A stretch of DNA of 64,000 nucleotides, taken from positions 53,352-117,351 of the forward strand of contig SWLE01000275.1 in the NCBI GenBank assembly GCA_004026145.2, given 5' to 3'. A program made the position numbers and the translations under genes. This DNA comes from Takifugu bimaculatus (Eukaryota > Chordata > Actinopteri > Tetraodontiformes > Tetraodontidae). Positions 20,924 through 31,944 of the stretch are shown here, piece after piece; the stretch's first letter is position 1; each line of letters opens with the position of its first letter. A model generated the notes under the pieces. It was not told the DNA's origin. It made no database searches and saw only the letters and a program-made list of their open reading frames with translations.

Positions 20924-21629
20924 ATGAAGGAATGAGCATATCCAGGGGCTCAGCTGGGGCCTTCATGGGATGCTCAGCAGGTGTGGAAGATGTGGTGGGC
21001 TGCTGCCTCTTCAGCAGGTTCTGCTGCAACCTGGACATTCGTGTACCTGGAACGCAGCGCCTGCCTATGACAAAATCGGCATAGCCATCACCTCTGCTGT
21101 CCCAGATCTCCTTCCACCTGCTCTTGGCTCGGGCACCAAATCCAACCAGCTGGTCGTCTTCAGATGAGGCAGTCACTCCATCCCCTCTTCCGGCCTCATA
21201 AGTGAGGAGAGCCTGGATTTCTTGGAAACTGAGGGCATAACTCACAAATGACTGGAGGCTGTCCTTACTGTGGCTGTCAGCCATACAGAGACCTGCTGCC
21301 TCCTCGCTCTGCACGTTCTTGATCAGATACACGGTGGATCCTACGTCATTCTGCAAAAGCCATCTGAATGACTTCCCTTTATATTTACCAAACTGCAGGA
21401 CATAGTCTCCCAGCACCTCCATCTTATCTGAGGGATCCCCCCCTCTTTGTCGGATGACGGCCAAAGCGTTCTGCCGTACGAGGTCCTCCCTCATGGCCGC
21501 AGACTTGTCCTGAGGAGTGGAACTCACCCGTTTGGCTTCATCAGATGGCTCCTGGAGGAGAAACCCAAGAGGCCCCTTGCGGAACACGACCCGAAGTTTC
21601 CCAGGGAAAAAGGCGAATTGCTTCTGCAT
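20924..21629 (-). pseudogene. DUF6729-like gene, first coding exon (ExoX-like module)
   Basis: The ATG at 21627-21629 opens M-Q-K-Q-F-A-F-F-P-G-K-L. At residues ~75-90 is V-L-Q-F-G-K-Y-K-G-K-S-F-R-W-L-L, resembling the small C-terminal module of exodeoxyribonuclease X-like proteins. A G-F-G-A-R-A-K-S-R-W-K-E-I-W block follows. The 3' boundary is uncertain: GTGACA after 20924 keeps phase with the next exon, but GTTTTT after 20899 is also possible. Confidence 0.65.
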
Positions 21630-21701
21630 GTTGAGCTGACATAAAGGAAAAATGTCTATTAATTTTCTCATTTTTATTAGACACTGATAAAACAGTTCCA
21701 C

Positions 21702-21783
21702 CCATTTTTCACATCACACCTGATAAATGTGATCAAAGGAATCTTAGGCCAGTAAAAGATAAAGTGTGGTACCATGTGTAAAG

Positions 21784-21820
<37 letters not shown>

Positions 21821-22594
21821 TGAGTGTGCGCACACATGCAATTATCATGTAGGTGTGAAAGTGTAAGATCAAGGTTGTTGGGGTGTCGATTCAGGAGTTC
21901 AGAAGGTCAGTACCTGGTGTGGCTAGTGAGGAAAAGACTGGAAAGTGATGGTGTGTGTGTGTGTAGGTGTGTGTTTGTGTGTGTGTGTGTCTGTGTGAGA
22001 GAGAACATGTTGGGGGGGCAGGAGGACAGTATCCCCTCTCAAAGACATTGAAAACAAAAACACACATTTGATGTCATAAAATGTAATACTACCACTACTA
22101 ATATTACTACTAATAATAATTATAGTAATAATAATAATAATACCGAGATTTCAGTGCCACGACAAGTAAATCGGTAACTTGAATATAAAATATGAACAAG
22201 TTCATTCATCACTATCGTGTAATTTAATTTATGAAAAACTAGCTTGACAAGATATGAGTATATTGTAGCATGACAAATACAGTACATTATAATTTAGGGC
22301 CAATTATAACACGTTCCTTGCTAATTTAGGACAAAATTGACCACAGCCTATGCACAATTACGAAAAGTTTCCTCATTAATTTAGTAGGAAATCAAGCCCA
22401 AACTTACCTTCAGCGAAGTTTACCAAAGAATGAACCAAGAATGGCCGATCCTCCGGAGAGGAGCCGCTCTTCATAGAAACGGCAGAACAGCGCCACGGGA
22501 TGGTAGCGGCCGGAAATATATTGCGTCCGTAGTGGTTTAGCACGACCATTGAAAATGAATGGGAAACGGTTTAGGGCCGTTTAGCTCCCGGCTA
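21702..22594. other. Upstream flank with TG microsatellites
   Basis: No gene. It contains (TG)n tracts at 21788-21819 and 21952-21993 and a (TAA)n tract near 22110-22143. The last ~150 bp are GC-richer and immediately precede 5S spacer DNA. Confidence 0.6.
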
Positions 22595-23715
22595 TGGCAC
22601 ATTGCTTTTAAGTTGATTTCATTTATCGGAGTTGAATCTTGTTTGATTTTTTTGAAGGCGTTTCACCTCTCATCCAAGAGCCGTTGTAGGCAGATTTGAT
22701 GATATGACGCTCATAGGCTATATAGCCTTTTCTTTTTTGAGGAAATGGATTGGAGGCTGCTCCAACATTGAGGTTTGGACTGTGACAAAGCAAAATGGAC
22801 AACCTCCACCAGAATAAGTGTTTCAAGAAAATAAGTTTGAGTGTATTAACTTCAAAAGGCCATTTTCTTGTACCTGCTCTCGCTTACGGCCATACCACCC
22901 TGAGAACGCCCGATCTCGTCCGATCTCGGAAGCTAAGCAGGGTCGGGCCTGGTTAGTACTTGGATGGGAGACCGCCTGGGAATACCAGGTGCTGTAAGCT
23001 TTTTGCACTCTTCCACTGGGTCAGCAGAGGCCGCCAGTGTTCCTGATAATTATCCAGCCAGATGTTATTCACTTCTTAAGTCCTTCTAACATTGAGATTT
23101 AATGTTGCACTATTGTACATCGTTTGAGATTTAATATTTTATGAGTGTGTGTGTGTGTGTGTGTGCGTGCGTGCGTGCGTGTGTGCGTGTCTGTTTGTGT
23201 TTAAATAAAATTGAATTTCCCACTTTGGTCCACACTATTGTCAACATTTCTGTCTTCAAAAAAAGCCAACTCAAGGCGGCAGATTCCTGAATTGAAAACA
23301 ATATCTAAAGAACTCAAGTATCATACTAACAACACTAATATTCCATCTGTCTATCCCCTACTGAATTAACTCCACACCTATCTCATCAGATTATTTGTAA
23401 CAGAATAAGCAGATAACGTAGCATTTCCCTGTTCATATCTGCTACTTGCAATTTAGAATTTGTCAATAAAACTATGCCATGACACAAACTACAGTTTAAT
23501 AGATGGCTGTGCTCCTAAAAAGAGCAGCATTTGTGGCTCATAAACCTCACAGACACTGCTATGCTCTTTAAACATTTTTATGATCGTGAATTTTTCAATC
23601 AAATATCTTCTCTTTGATAATGCCCAAAGCTGGATTCGAACTCTCCCTCTGGGGTCTTCAGGAGGTTTCAATCAGGTTGTCTGTTACAGCAATCGTCAAC
23701 TGGCCCGCAGATCGA
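22595..23715. repeat. 5S rDNA repeat unit 1
   Basis: One ~1.13-kb unit with a 5S gene and spacer. The next unit restarts near 23725 with the same GGC-ATGGCACA start. Spacer features include a (GT)n/(GC) tract at 23143-23200 and a GGATTCGAACTC B-box-like string near 23632. Confidence 0.85.
22882..23000 (+). rRNA. 5S ribosomal RNA
   Basis: A 119-bp gene beginning GCTTACGGCCATACCACCCT with the conserved internal RNA polymerase III promoter (AGCTAAGCAGGGTCGGGCCT, GATGGGAGACCGCC), ending CTGTAAGCT and followed by a T-run terminator at 23001-23004. It has GAGAACG where many fish 5S genes have GAGCACG. Confidence 0.97.
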
Positions 23716-24012
23716 TTCCCGGCCATGGCACACTGCTTTTAAGTTGATTTCATTTATCGGAGTTGAATCTTGTTTGATTGTTTTGAAGGCGTTTCACCTC
23801 TCATCCAAGAGCCGATCTACGCAGATTTGATGATATGACGCTCATAGGCTATATAGCCTTTTCTTTTTTGGGGGAATGGATTGGAGGCTGCTCCAACATT
23901 GACGTTTGGACTGTGACAAAGCAAAATGGACAACCTCCACCAGAATAAGTGTTTCAAGAAAATAAGTTTGATTGTATTAACTTCAAAAGGCCATTTTCTT
24001 GCACCTGCTCTC

Positions 24013-24121
24013 GCTTACGGCCATACCACCCTGAGAACGCCCGATCTCGTCCGATCTCGGAAGCTAAGCAGGGTCGGGCCTGGTTAGTACTTGGATGGGA
24101 GACCGCCTGGGAATGCCAGGT
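24013..24121 (+). pseudogene. Truncated 5S rRNA gene
   Basis: Matches 5S positions 1 to ~109 with one change (GAATGCCAGG for GAATACCAGG). At ~24121 it switches into unrelated retroviral DNA, so the last ~10 bases and the T-run terminator are missing. The unit's spacer to the right is gone. Confidence 0.92.
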
Positions 24122-24477
24122 ACCATACAAATAAAAACACGCATATGAAGAGAATAGACACTCCAACTCTCTCTGTCGCCACCTGGGAGTCATTTAAACT
24201 TATTGGGTTTCAACTGAGTTGGAGACCTTGTATAACTATTATGATTATCAGGAATACTATGATTACAGCTAGTACCGAGGCTAGCATACTACAGCCCCAG
24301 CCAATCCTCTGGATTTTTCTGTATTGGCTTCTGTCTATATTTACCTGCTGCCGTCCTCGTAGAGTTTGTGAAACCAGTACACTGTTCCTGAACAGCAATA
24401 GATCATAACCTGTTGAAATAGCCCCCCTAAGTGAGGTGGCTCTGAAACCTTCACTGACTTTCGGGTCTACCCAGACT
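24122..24477 (-). other. Retroviral sequence after integrase (possible env leader)
   Basis: A 63-codon minus-strand frame (24210-24398) starts 80 bp after the integrase stop and has a strongly hydrophobic segment (V-L-A-V-I-I-V-F-L-I-I-I-I-V-I) behind a basic stretch. Position and hydrophobicity suggest an env leader or signal anchor, but this is not established. The sequence then runs into the broken 5S gene. Confidence 0.4.
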
Positions 24478-25453
24478 CTATTCGTCTAAGTCCACCCTAT
24501 TATCAGAATTTGCATCACCTTCCCGGTCGGAGTTTTCAACAGAAATGACCTTCTTGCAATGACTGAGGTGTACCCAGGTTGATCTTTCAGCTATTTTAGC
24601 AGCAGAAGGTGTAGACAAAAGAACTTGGTCAGGTCCTTCCCACTCAGGTGAATACCAGTGTTTCTTTTTTACGCTCCTCACTAGGACCCAGTCGCCTGGC
24701 TCCACCGGTTGGATTTTCTGTTGGGAGACAGAGGCCGTCTCAGTTTCATGACCTTGCTTTTGTTTTTCTAACATTCTTCTCATGTAATCAGCTAGATTAG
24801 ACTCATCATTTGTCTCCCAGTAGTTTGTGAACTGAGGAAGCCTGTACAGTCTTCCAAATAAGACCTCATAAGGAGTTAGGCCTGCGGTGCTTGTAATGTT
24901 TATATAGAGCTTAGCCAAATCAACACATTGTCCATGGTCTCCCCGTCTCTTCCATGCATTTCTTCAGTCTGTTTTTAATAGTGCCATTAGTTCTTTCAAC
25001 TAATCCTGCGCTCTGAGGATGATAGGAGCAATGGTGTTTTAAATCAATATGAAACATAACACTGATCTTTTTAACAACTTGATTTACAAAATGAGTACCA
25101 TTATCACAGTAATTTTTTTCTGGGATACCATATCTGGGTATGATATCTTTGCAGAGTGCTTTAGCAACTGTTAGCACATCTGGGTTTTTTGTTGGAAATA
25201 GTTCTATCCATTTTGAAAATGCATCTATTATGACTAGACAGTATTTTTTCCCTTCACTTTAATTTAATTCTATGAAGTCCATATGTATAGTTTGGAATGG
25301 ATATTGGGGAGCAGGAAATTTTCCTCTTCTTGGTCTCAGATTTCCTTGTGAATTGAGTCTTGCACATGTCAGACATGTTCTACAAATTTTTTTTGAATAA
25401 GAATTACCGTATTGGCTCGAATATAAGACGACCCCCTCTTTTTCAAGACTCAA
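24478..25453 (-). pseudogene. pol (integrase): Endogenous retrovirus integrase fragment
   Basis: Three adjacent minus-strand frames together cover most of a retroviral integrase. They have zinc-binding C-x-x-C (C-R-T-C-L-T-C-A-R), the first catalytic Asp in H-M-D-F-I-E-L, the second in Y-C-D-N-G-T-H-F, the Glu in G-L-V-E-R-T-N-G-T-I-K, and a C-terminal barrel with W-E-G-P-D-Q-V-L-L-S and W-V-H-L-S-H-C-K-K, as in gammaretrovirus-type enzymes. An in-frame TAA lies near 25259 and a one-base frameshift near 24920-24935, so it is inactive. The fragment is cut by a pogo-like end on the right (25405) and by 5S DNA on the left. Confidence 0.85.
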
Positions 25454-25514
25454 GTTTGAAAAAAGACTTTTTGAACACCAAATTTAATTTTTATACAGAA
25501 AATAATTACAGTGC
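25405..25514. mobile_element. pogo/Tigger-like terminal repeat fragment
   Basis: Begins at a TA with CCGTATTGGCTCGAATATAA then GACGACCCC, a widely seen pogo/Tigger-type terminal repeat of a different subfamily from 37549-38940. Only this end is visible; minisatellite follows directly. Confidence 0.55.
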
Positions 25515-26745
25515 ACCACTACAGACGGGGCTCCCGCTGTGAGCGGCCCACTACAGACGGGGCTCCCGCTATGAGCGGCCGACTACAGACGGGGCTCCCG
25601 CTATGAGCGGCCCACTACAGACAGGGCTCCCGCTATGAGCGGCCCACGACAGACGGGGCTCCCGCTATGAGCGGCCCACTACAGACGGGGTTCCCGCTAT
25701 GAGCGGCCCACTACAGACGGGACTCCCGCTGTGAGCGGCCGACTACAGACGGGGCTCCTGCTGTGAGCGGCCGACTACAGACGGGGCTCCCGCTATGAGC
25801 GGCCCACTACAGAGGGGGCTCCCGCTGTGAGCGGCCCACTACAGACGGGGCTCCCGCTATGAGTGGCCCACTACAGACGGGGCTCCCGCTATAAGCGGCC
25901 CACGACAGACGGGGCTCCCGCTATGAGCGGCCCACTACAGACGGGACTCCCGCTATGAGCGGCCGACTACAGATGGGGCTCCCGCTATGAGTGGCCGACT
26001 ACAGACGGGGCTCCCGCTATGAGCGGCCCACTACAGAAGGGGCTCCCGCTATGAGCGGCCGACTACTGACGGGGCTCCTGCTAGGAGCGGCCCACTACAG
26101 ACAGGGCTCCCGCTATGAGCGGCCCACTACAGACGGGACTCCCGCTATGAGCGGCCGACTACAGATGGGGCTCCCGCTATGAGTGGCCGACTACAGACGG
26201 GGCTCCCGCTATGAGCGGCCCACTACAGAAGGGGCTCCCGCTATGAGCGGCCCACTACAGACGGGGCTCCCGCTAGGAGCGGCCGACTACAGACGGGGCT
26301 CCCGCTATGAGCGGCCCACTACAGACGGGACTCCCGCTATGAGCGGCCCACTACAGACGGGACTCCCGCTATGAGCGGCCGACTACAGACGGGGCTCCTG
26401 CTGTGAGCAGCCAACTACAGACGGGGCTCCCGCTATGAGCGGCCCACTACAGACGGGGCTCCCGCTATGAGCGGCCGACTACTGACGGGGCTCCCGCTAA
26501 GAGCGGCCCACTACAGACAGGGCTCCCGCTATGAGCGGCCCACTACAGACGGGGCTCCCGCTAGGAGTGGCCGACTACAGACGGGGCTCCTGCTATGAGC
26601 GGCCGAATACAGACGGGGCTCCCGCTGTGAGCGGCCCACTACAGACGGGGCTCCCGCTATGAGCGGCCCACTACAGATGGGGCTCCCGCTATGATCGGCC
26701 CACTACAGACGGGGCTCCCGCTGTGAGTGGCTCACTACAGATGGG
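25515..26745 (+). repeat. 32-bp minisatellite, about 38 copies
   Basis: A ~1.23-kb array of the same 32-bp unit as 4709-4975. Unit variants (ATG/GTG/AGG at the same codon, CCA/CGA, ACGGGA/ACGGGG) appear interspersed, and a ~190-bp higher-order block appears duplicated (compare ~25930-26090 with ~26120-26280). Because 96 bp contain three units, long repetitive frames appear that have no independent meaning. Confidence 0.97.
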
Positions 26746-28149
26746 CATGCATGTAAGCTAATGTAGCGCTATGTTTTACCATGCCCACGCCCTATAATCC
26801 GGAGCGCCTGTTGTATGTGTTAAATACAGAAACAGCACCCGTAACTGAGGCTGCACCTTTTAATACGGTGCGCCCTTTGGTCGCGAACATACGGTATATA
26901 GAACATAGGGCACGTTTGTGCGTGATATCACTCCGCGTCTGCGCAACGAGAAGAGCTTGTTTGTTGGAGGCTCTTCTGGGCGATACCTGGTGCCACAGCT
27001 CCAGCTCAGCCCGTCTCTGGAGCTGAGGTGGAGCTTAGCAAGTTTCATGGTTCTCCACCACTTCCTCTCGCTGAGGACCTTCTCAGCTGGTGGTTTCTGC
27101 TCCACCTTCCAAGTTGAGCAGGTGATACTTCTGCATTCCTGCCACCAGTGTCTCTGCAGAAAGAGTCTTCTATATTGTTTTATATTATATTGTAGAAAAT
27201 TAGGATTTTTGGTTGATGTCTTAGATGTTGTTGACTAAGAGCAGGTTTTTCTTTAATACCATAGAGAGATTCGATGAGAAGAGCAAATGTATTATTTCAT
27301 GAGCTACTTCCACTACTATTATATACACATACTTCCATATTGTCTTAGATTGCAAGCTGCATTTATTGCATCGTTCATAGAAAGTCATATTTGTGAGGAG
27401 AAAAACTCAAATAAGGTCATTTTCTTTAATGACCATTACAACAGAAGGAGGCGATGAACAAACAGATTTATCTAAAAATGTGTGAAAACTTATGGATGGA
27501 AACCTTTTTAAAATGGTTGCATTGTGTAGAATCGGTGTAGAATCAACTTGTTGACTTCTGATTTGGACTCCAATGGAAGTGAGGTGCAACAATTGTGGAT
27601 GCTGAAAGCTTCAGATCTTCATGAAGGTTTCTGTGGTTGGACTGACCTGCTGCCCCTTTAAGAGGGAGGCAGGTTTGGGCTTCTGGCTGGAATGAAGCCA
27701 CCTAAGATGAGAATGACTGCAGGCTTTCGGTACCAAGGTTTAACAGGGCGCTCACTTCACACTTGGGCTTTTCTCTTTTTTGGGATGGCTTTTCTCAGTA
27801 GAGAAGGGGCATGGCACACTGCAGCAGCTTTCTTTTTGGGGTTTCTAGTTTTCCTTCTGATCTTTAAAAGACAGGAAGAACCATTTTTGATTGGTCTGAA
27901 TGTTTGGGCGGTTTTGTGGCCAGCCTAAAATAAAACAAGACAAATCTACAACTGATACTTCCTTTCTAGTCATTGATGACCATCCTCACATGGGACAGAT
28001 TTCCACAACCAATTTAATACTGCAAATCTGTCCTGTGTGGTCTTTTTTCTGAGAACTGTAACACTACGTTTATAACAAAGATCAAACATGGAAACAGTTA
28101 TTGTCTAACTAGTGACACCTGGGAAAGTACTGGATCATCTCTGACTGAC
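26746..28149. other. Left part of NLR copy B unit
   Basis: Starts with the pogo-like remnant, then at ~26947 jumps to intron sequence corresponding to A ~7614. The 3' flank and all LRR exons after the second are therefore deleted relative to A and C. No gene beyond antisense frames shared with A and C. Confidence 0.75.
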
Positions 28150-28323
28150 CTGAGAGTCTCCAGCTTACAGAGAGGATCCTGGAGAGCACCACAGAGCAGC
28201 TTCACTCCTGGATCCTGCAGCTGGTTCCTACTCAGGTCCAGAACCCTCAGATGGGAGGGATTGGACCTCAGCGCCGAGGCCAGAGAGCCACAGCTGGTCT
28301 CTGATAAACTGCAGCGCCACAGC
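28150..28323 (-). pseudogene. NLR B LRR exon 5
   Basis: A 174-bp exon with intact splice sites (TTTTCCAG / GTCAGT) encoding one leucine-rich repeat. No further LRR or terminal exon exists downstream, so the gene has lost its end. Confidence 0.85.
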
Positions 28324-28433
28324 CTGGAAAAGGAATAAATGGGGCAAATAAAAACACATTTCTAAATCTGAAAATGAAGAGAAAAGCAGAAAATGTAAAG
28401 AAATTTAGAAAAGACCAACAGAGGCCTCCTGAC

Positions 28434-28610
28434 CTGAGCGTCTCCAGTCTGCAGTTTGGATGCATCATTGCAGAAGACAGTAACTTTACGTCGGCATCTG
28501 TCAGGCTTTGGTTCTCGATTAAGCTCAGCTCCCGTAGATGAGAAGGGTTTGACGTCATTGCTGAGGCCACAACTTCCCAATGACTCATTGAAAGAAGACT
28601 AGCAGACAGT
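28434..28610 (-). pseudogene. NLR B LRR exon 4
   Basis: A 177-bp phase-2 exon with intact junctions, homologous to A 8818-8994 and C 54494-54670. The normally conserved L-D-L-S is L-S-L-I here. Confidence 0.85.
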
Positions 28611-29537
28611 CTGTTGTGTATGAAACAAAAATAGTGAGTCAAACTTTGGGATTTCTAATCAACTTATCTGAGAATCTACCTCAACACAAATGTAGCTCAT
28701 TTCCTGGAAAAGCTAAATTCAACACCGTAGAGCAACAGTTTGAACGACCATCAGATCTGAAATGCAACTGAATTATTCTCAACATTTGTCTTATTTTAGA
28801 ACAGCTCATAATTACTCAATATTTAAAATGATTATAGCAAATGGTTTAAAGAAACGTGCATCTTTTTATCTGTCTATCGGCTCTTTGGATATTTTGCATT
28901 TCATCCAATTTGTACGATGGTGCGTCAAGTCTTAATTCAGCGATCCGATCGATGACATCAGAGTCTCTGGTTGCATCGATTGCCCTCAGCTTCTGTTCTA
29001 TCTGCCTGTTTCCCTTCAAATCATTTTCACTGCACCTTTTGTTGCTAGTGATGAAGTTGCCACCTAATGGGTGTGGAAAGGCTCAAACAACTTTGTGGGT
29101 CACATAAAGGCTCCAAACGGAACCGCCACAAAGACCTAAAACACCCATTTAAACCAACGAGGCCGGCTGTTTTTACGTTGAACAAATGAAGCAAAATAGC
29201 CACGTGTCATTAGTTAAAATGTGTTTTTCTGTCGTTTGAATACGATGTATACAAACAAACAAAAGTTATTTAATGACATGACAGTCATTTCATGATAGTC
29301 AGTTAACTTGTGGCTCCTATTATTCCTGCCTTATGTTGGTTTGTCTGGATTGACCTTTGAACTTATATCCAGCCAGTGTTGAACATTTCTGGATGAATTG
29401 TTGTTGTTTTTAATTTATGGATGCTGCAATGGAGATAAAGAATTGAAGGAATGACCACTGGAGGGGGTATTGCTACCTGACATGATCCACTCGCTTGATT
29501 TAAACGCTGATGTCCGGCCCCAAAAATCTTTACTTAC
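28611..29537. other. Intron of NLR B
   Basis: Collinear with the C intron and retaining the ~185 bp missing from A. No coding feature. Confidence 0.7.
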
Positions 29538-31360
29538 ACGACCTTCCTGCAGTTCCTCACAGCTGGAATCAGGCGACGTCGTCCCTCCTCTGAGGTGTTG
29601 TACTGCCACAGGTTCAGCTCATCCAGAACCTCCTCTGACATCTGCAGCAGGTAGGCCAGAGCTGAACAGTGGATCACTGACAGTCTCCTCCATGACTTCT
29701 TCTCTGACTTCAGGACCTCTTGGATCTCCTGACGGACTGACTGATCCTTCATCTCCATCAGACAGTGGAAGATGTTGATGCTTCTGTCTGGGGAGATTCC
29801 ATCACTGTTCTCCTCCTTCAGGTTTTTGAGGACCTTCTGGATGGTTCCTGCGTGGCTGTTCCTCTGATCCAACAGTCCACCCAAGATCCTCTGATTGGAC
29901 TCCAGAGAGAGACCATGAAGGAAGCGAACAAACAAGTCCAGGTGGCCATTTTCACTTTTGAGAGATTCCATTAGTGCTCTCCTGAGGAAGTCATCAAGAG
30001 ATTTGACTGGACCGTAATTATACAACCCAACAAACCCGGAAAAGTCCTTTGGTTCAGAATATTTTAGGAACTGACTTATAACCGCTGTGTCTTTCCTGGT
30101 GTAACGGTGGAACATGTAGACGGCAGCCAGAAACTCCTGAATGCTCAGATGAACAAAGCAGTAGACTGATTTCTGGAAGATCACACTCTCTCTCTTGAAG
30201 ATCTCTGTACAAACTCCTGAGTACACCGACACCTCGGAGACGTCCAGTCCACATCGCTCCAGGTCTTCTGAGTAGAACATGATGTTTCCTTTCTCCAGAT
30301 GTTCAAACGCCAGCCGACCCAACTTCAGAAGGAGTTTTTTTATCAGCCTCAGTCAGTTCCTCTGGTCTCTGCTTTCCTCCATACTTCTGCTTCTTCCTCT
30401 TTATCTGAACCATCAGGAAGTGTGAGTAGAGGTCAGTCAGGGTTTGGGGCAGCTCTCCTCTCTGGTCTCTGGTCATCATGTCCTCCAGAACTATAGCAGT
30501 GATCCAGCAGAAAACTGGGATCAGACACATGATCTGGAGGCTCCTGGAGGCCTTGATGTGTGAGATGATTCTCTTGGACAGATCTTCATCACTGAACCTC
30601 CTCCTGAAGTACTCCTCCTTCTGGGAGTCAGTGAAGCCTCGTACTTCTGTGATCCTGTCAACACACGAGGGAGGAATCTGATGGGCTGCTGCAGGTCTGG
30701 AGGTGATCCAGATGAGAGCTGAGGGAAGCAGGTTCCCCTGGATGAGGTTCACCAGGAGCACGCCAACTGACGATACTTGTGTGACATCAGAGATGAGCTG
30801 ATGCTTGTTGAAACCCAGTGAAAATCTGCTTGCATCCAGGCCATCAAAGATGAACAGAAGTTTCCAGACAGTCAGATCTTCTGCTCTGATCTTCTGTAAT
30901 GTTGGATGGAAAACATGAAGCAGTGAGAGAAGACTGTGCTGCTCATCTCTGATCAAGTTCAGCTCCCTGCATGAGAGCGGAAGCACCAGACTGATGTCTT
31001 GGTTCTCCAAACCTTCTGCCCAGTCCAGACTGAACTTCTGCACTGAGAAGGTTTTTCCAACGCCGGCGACACCGTTGGTCAGAACCACTCTGATGTGTCT
31101 CTGTTGCTCAGATAAGACTTTGAAGATGTCCTGGCACTTGATTGGAGTGTCCTGGATGTTCTTCTTGGAGGTTCTCTCAAGCTGTCTCACCTCATGTTGT
31201 GTGTCCACCTCCTCACTTTGTCCCTCAGTGATGTAGAGCTCAGTGTAGATCTTGTTCAGCAGGGTTCCACTTCCTGCTTCATGAGTTCCTTCAGTCACAT
31301 GTTCACATCTTCTCTTCAGACTCATCTTATGACCTTCTATCACCTCCTGCAGATCACTTC
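29538..31360 (-). pseudogene. NLR B FISNA-NACHT exon, frameshifted
   Basis: Same domain order as copy A: FISNA, Walker A G-V-A-G-V-G-K-T, sensor W-I-T-S-R-P, winged helix. A one-base insertion in a T-run near 30333-30340 splits the frame into 30303-31360 and 29538-30322. The Walker B motif reads F-D-G-L-D-A-S where A and C have D-E-S, replacing the acidic residue used for ATP hydrolysis. Splice sites remain intact. With the missing 3' exons this is a pseudogene, still very close in sequence to A and C, so inactivation looks recent. Confidence 0.92.
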
Positions 31361-31460
31361 CTGAACATAAGTAAACCAATGAGTTCCATCTATAATAAAT
31401 CATCAACACAACTACAAATTCATGACATCACAAATTAAATCTCATATTGAACAGTTTTAC

Positions 31461-31621
31461 TTTGTTTGGGCTTCATTTCAGCATCTCCAGATCTGCTTCC
31501 AGATTGTGAACAAGAGGACTCTCCTGGTGGAGCTGACTGGTCCCAGTTTGATAGGATGTGCTCCCCCCTCTCACTATGAAACACATCTCTATTAGTCCTT
31601 TGATTTATAGGATGAAAGAAC
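31461..31621 (-). pseudogene. NLR B exon 2
   Basis: A 161-bp linker exon matching A 11658-11818 with the same splice signals and phases. Confidence 0.75.
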
Positions 31622-31843
31622 CTGATCAAGACTCAATATTGTTCCAGCATTTATGTCTGAATTCATCTTTCAGTTTAAACCTGATTCTTGTTTCTAATCA
31701 ACAATATTCACATTAAGTCTGTAACTATATGACTGTCTGAGGTTTAAGTGTTAAACATCTCCAATAATAAACTCACAACCTGCTGCTGTTAATGTGACTA
31801 ACAGCTGCCACACAAACACATCATCACGCTTTAGTTTTCTTAC

Positions 31844-31944
31844 ATTTCCTCTGAACTTCTGAAGGTTACTATTTCACGTTTGGAGTGGTCACTCTTCAGG
31901 GACACCCTGCTGGGCACTGTGGACTCTGCTCTGTCCTCGTCCAT
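31844..31944 (-). pseudogene. NLR B exon 1
   Basis: The ATG at 31942-31944 opens M-D-E-D-R-A-E-S as in A and C. It is 101 bp with the GTAAGA donor and has substitutions in the second half. Confidence 0.78.

Larger units (their letters stand above)
16250..21629 (-). pseudogene. Decayed multi-exon DUF6729-like gene
   Basis: A minus-strand gene with GT-AG introns. Proposed exons: 20924-21629, 20773-20844, 20627-20683, 20040-20108, 19821-19940, 19607-19684, 18263-19340, 17246-18217, 16250-17061. Order of parts: an exodeoxyribonuclease-X-like C-terminal module (F-G-K-Y-K-G-K-S-F), a proline/alanine-rich multi-exon linker, a cysteine-containing DUF6729-type block, an RNase H-like D-H-T-R-K segment, and a C-terminal zinc-ribbon-like tail. 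I recall similar multi-copy uncharacterised genes in fish genomes, possibly transposon-derived. This copy has an in-frame TAG near 18323 and lacks coding DNA between 18263 and 18217. The function is unknown. Confidence 0.72.

Noticed and set aside
23630..23720. tRNA gene in the 5S spacer (B-box-like GATTCGAACTC and GATCGATTCCCGG)
   Set aside because: No matching acceptor stem, anticodon arm or A box could be folded; at most a decayed tRNA-derived piece.
25991..26374. Repetitive frames in the 32-bp minisatellite resembling a repeat protein
   Set aside because: Three 32-bp units make 96 bp, so any frame repeats automatically; no start context or flanking coding sequence.
25515..26745. Possible CRISPR-like array because of regular 32-bp spacing
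   Set aside because: Units are contiguous with no spacers and the genome is vertebrate; it is a minisatellite.
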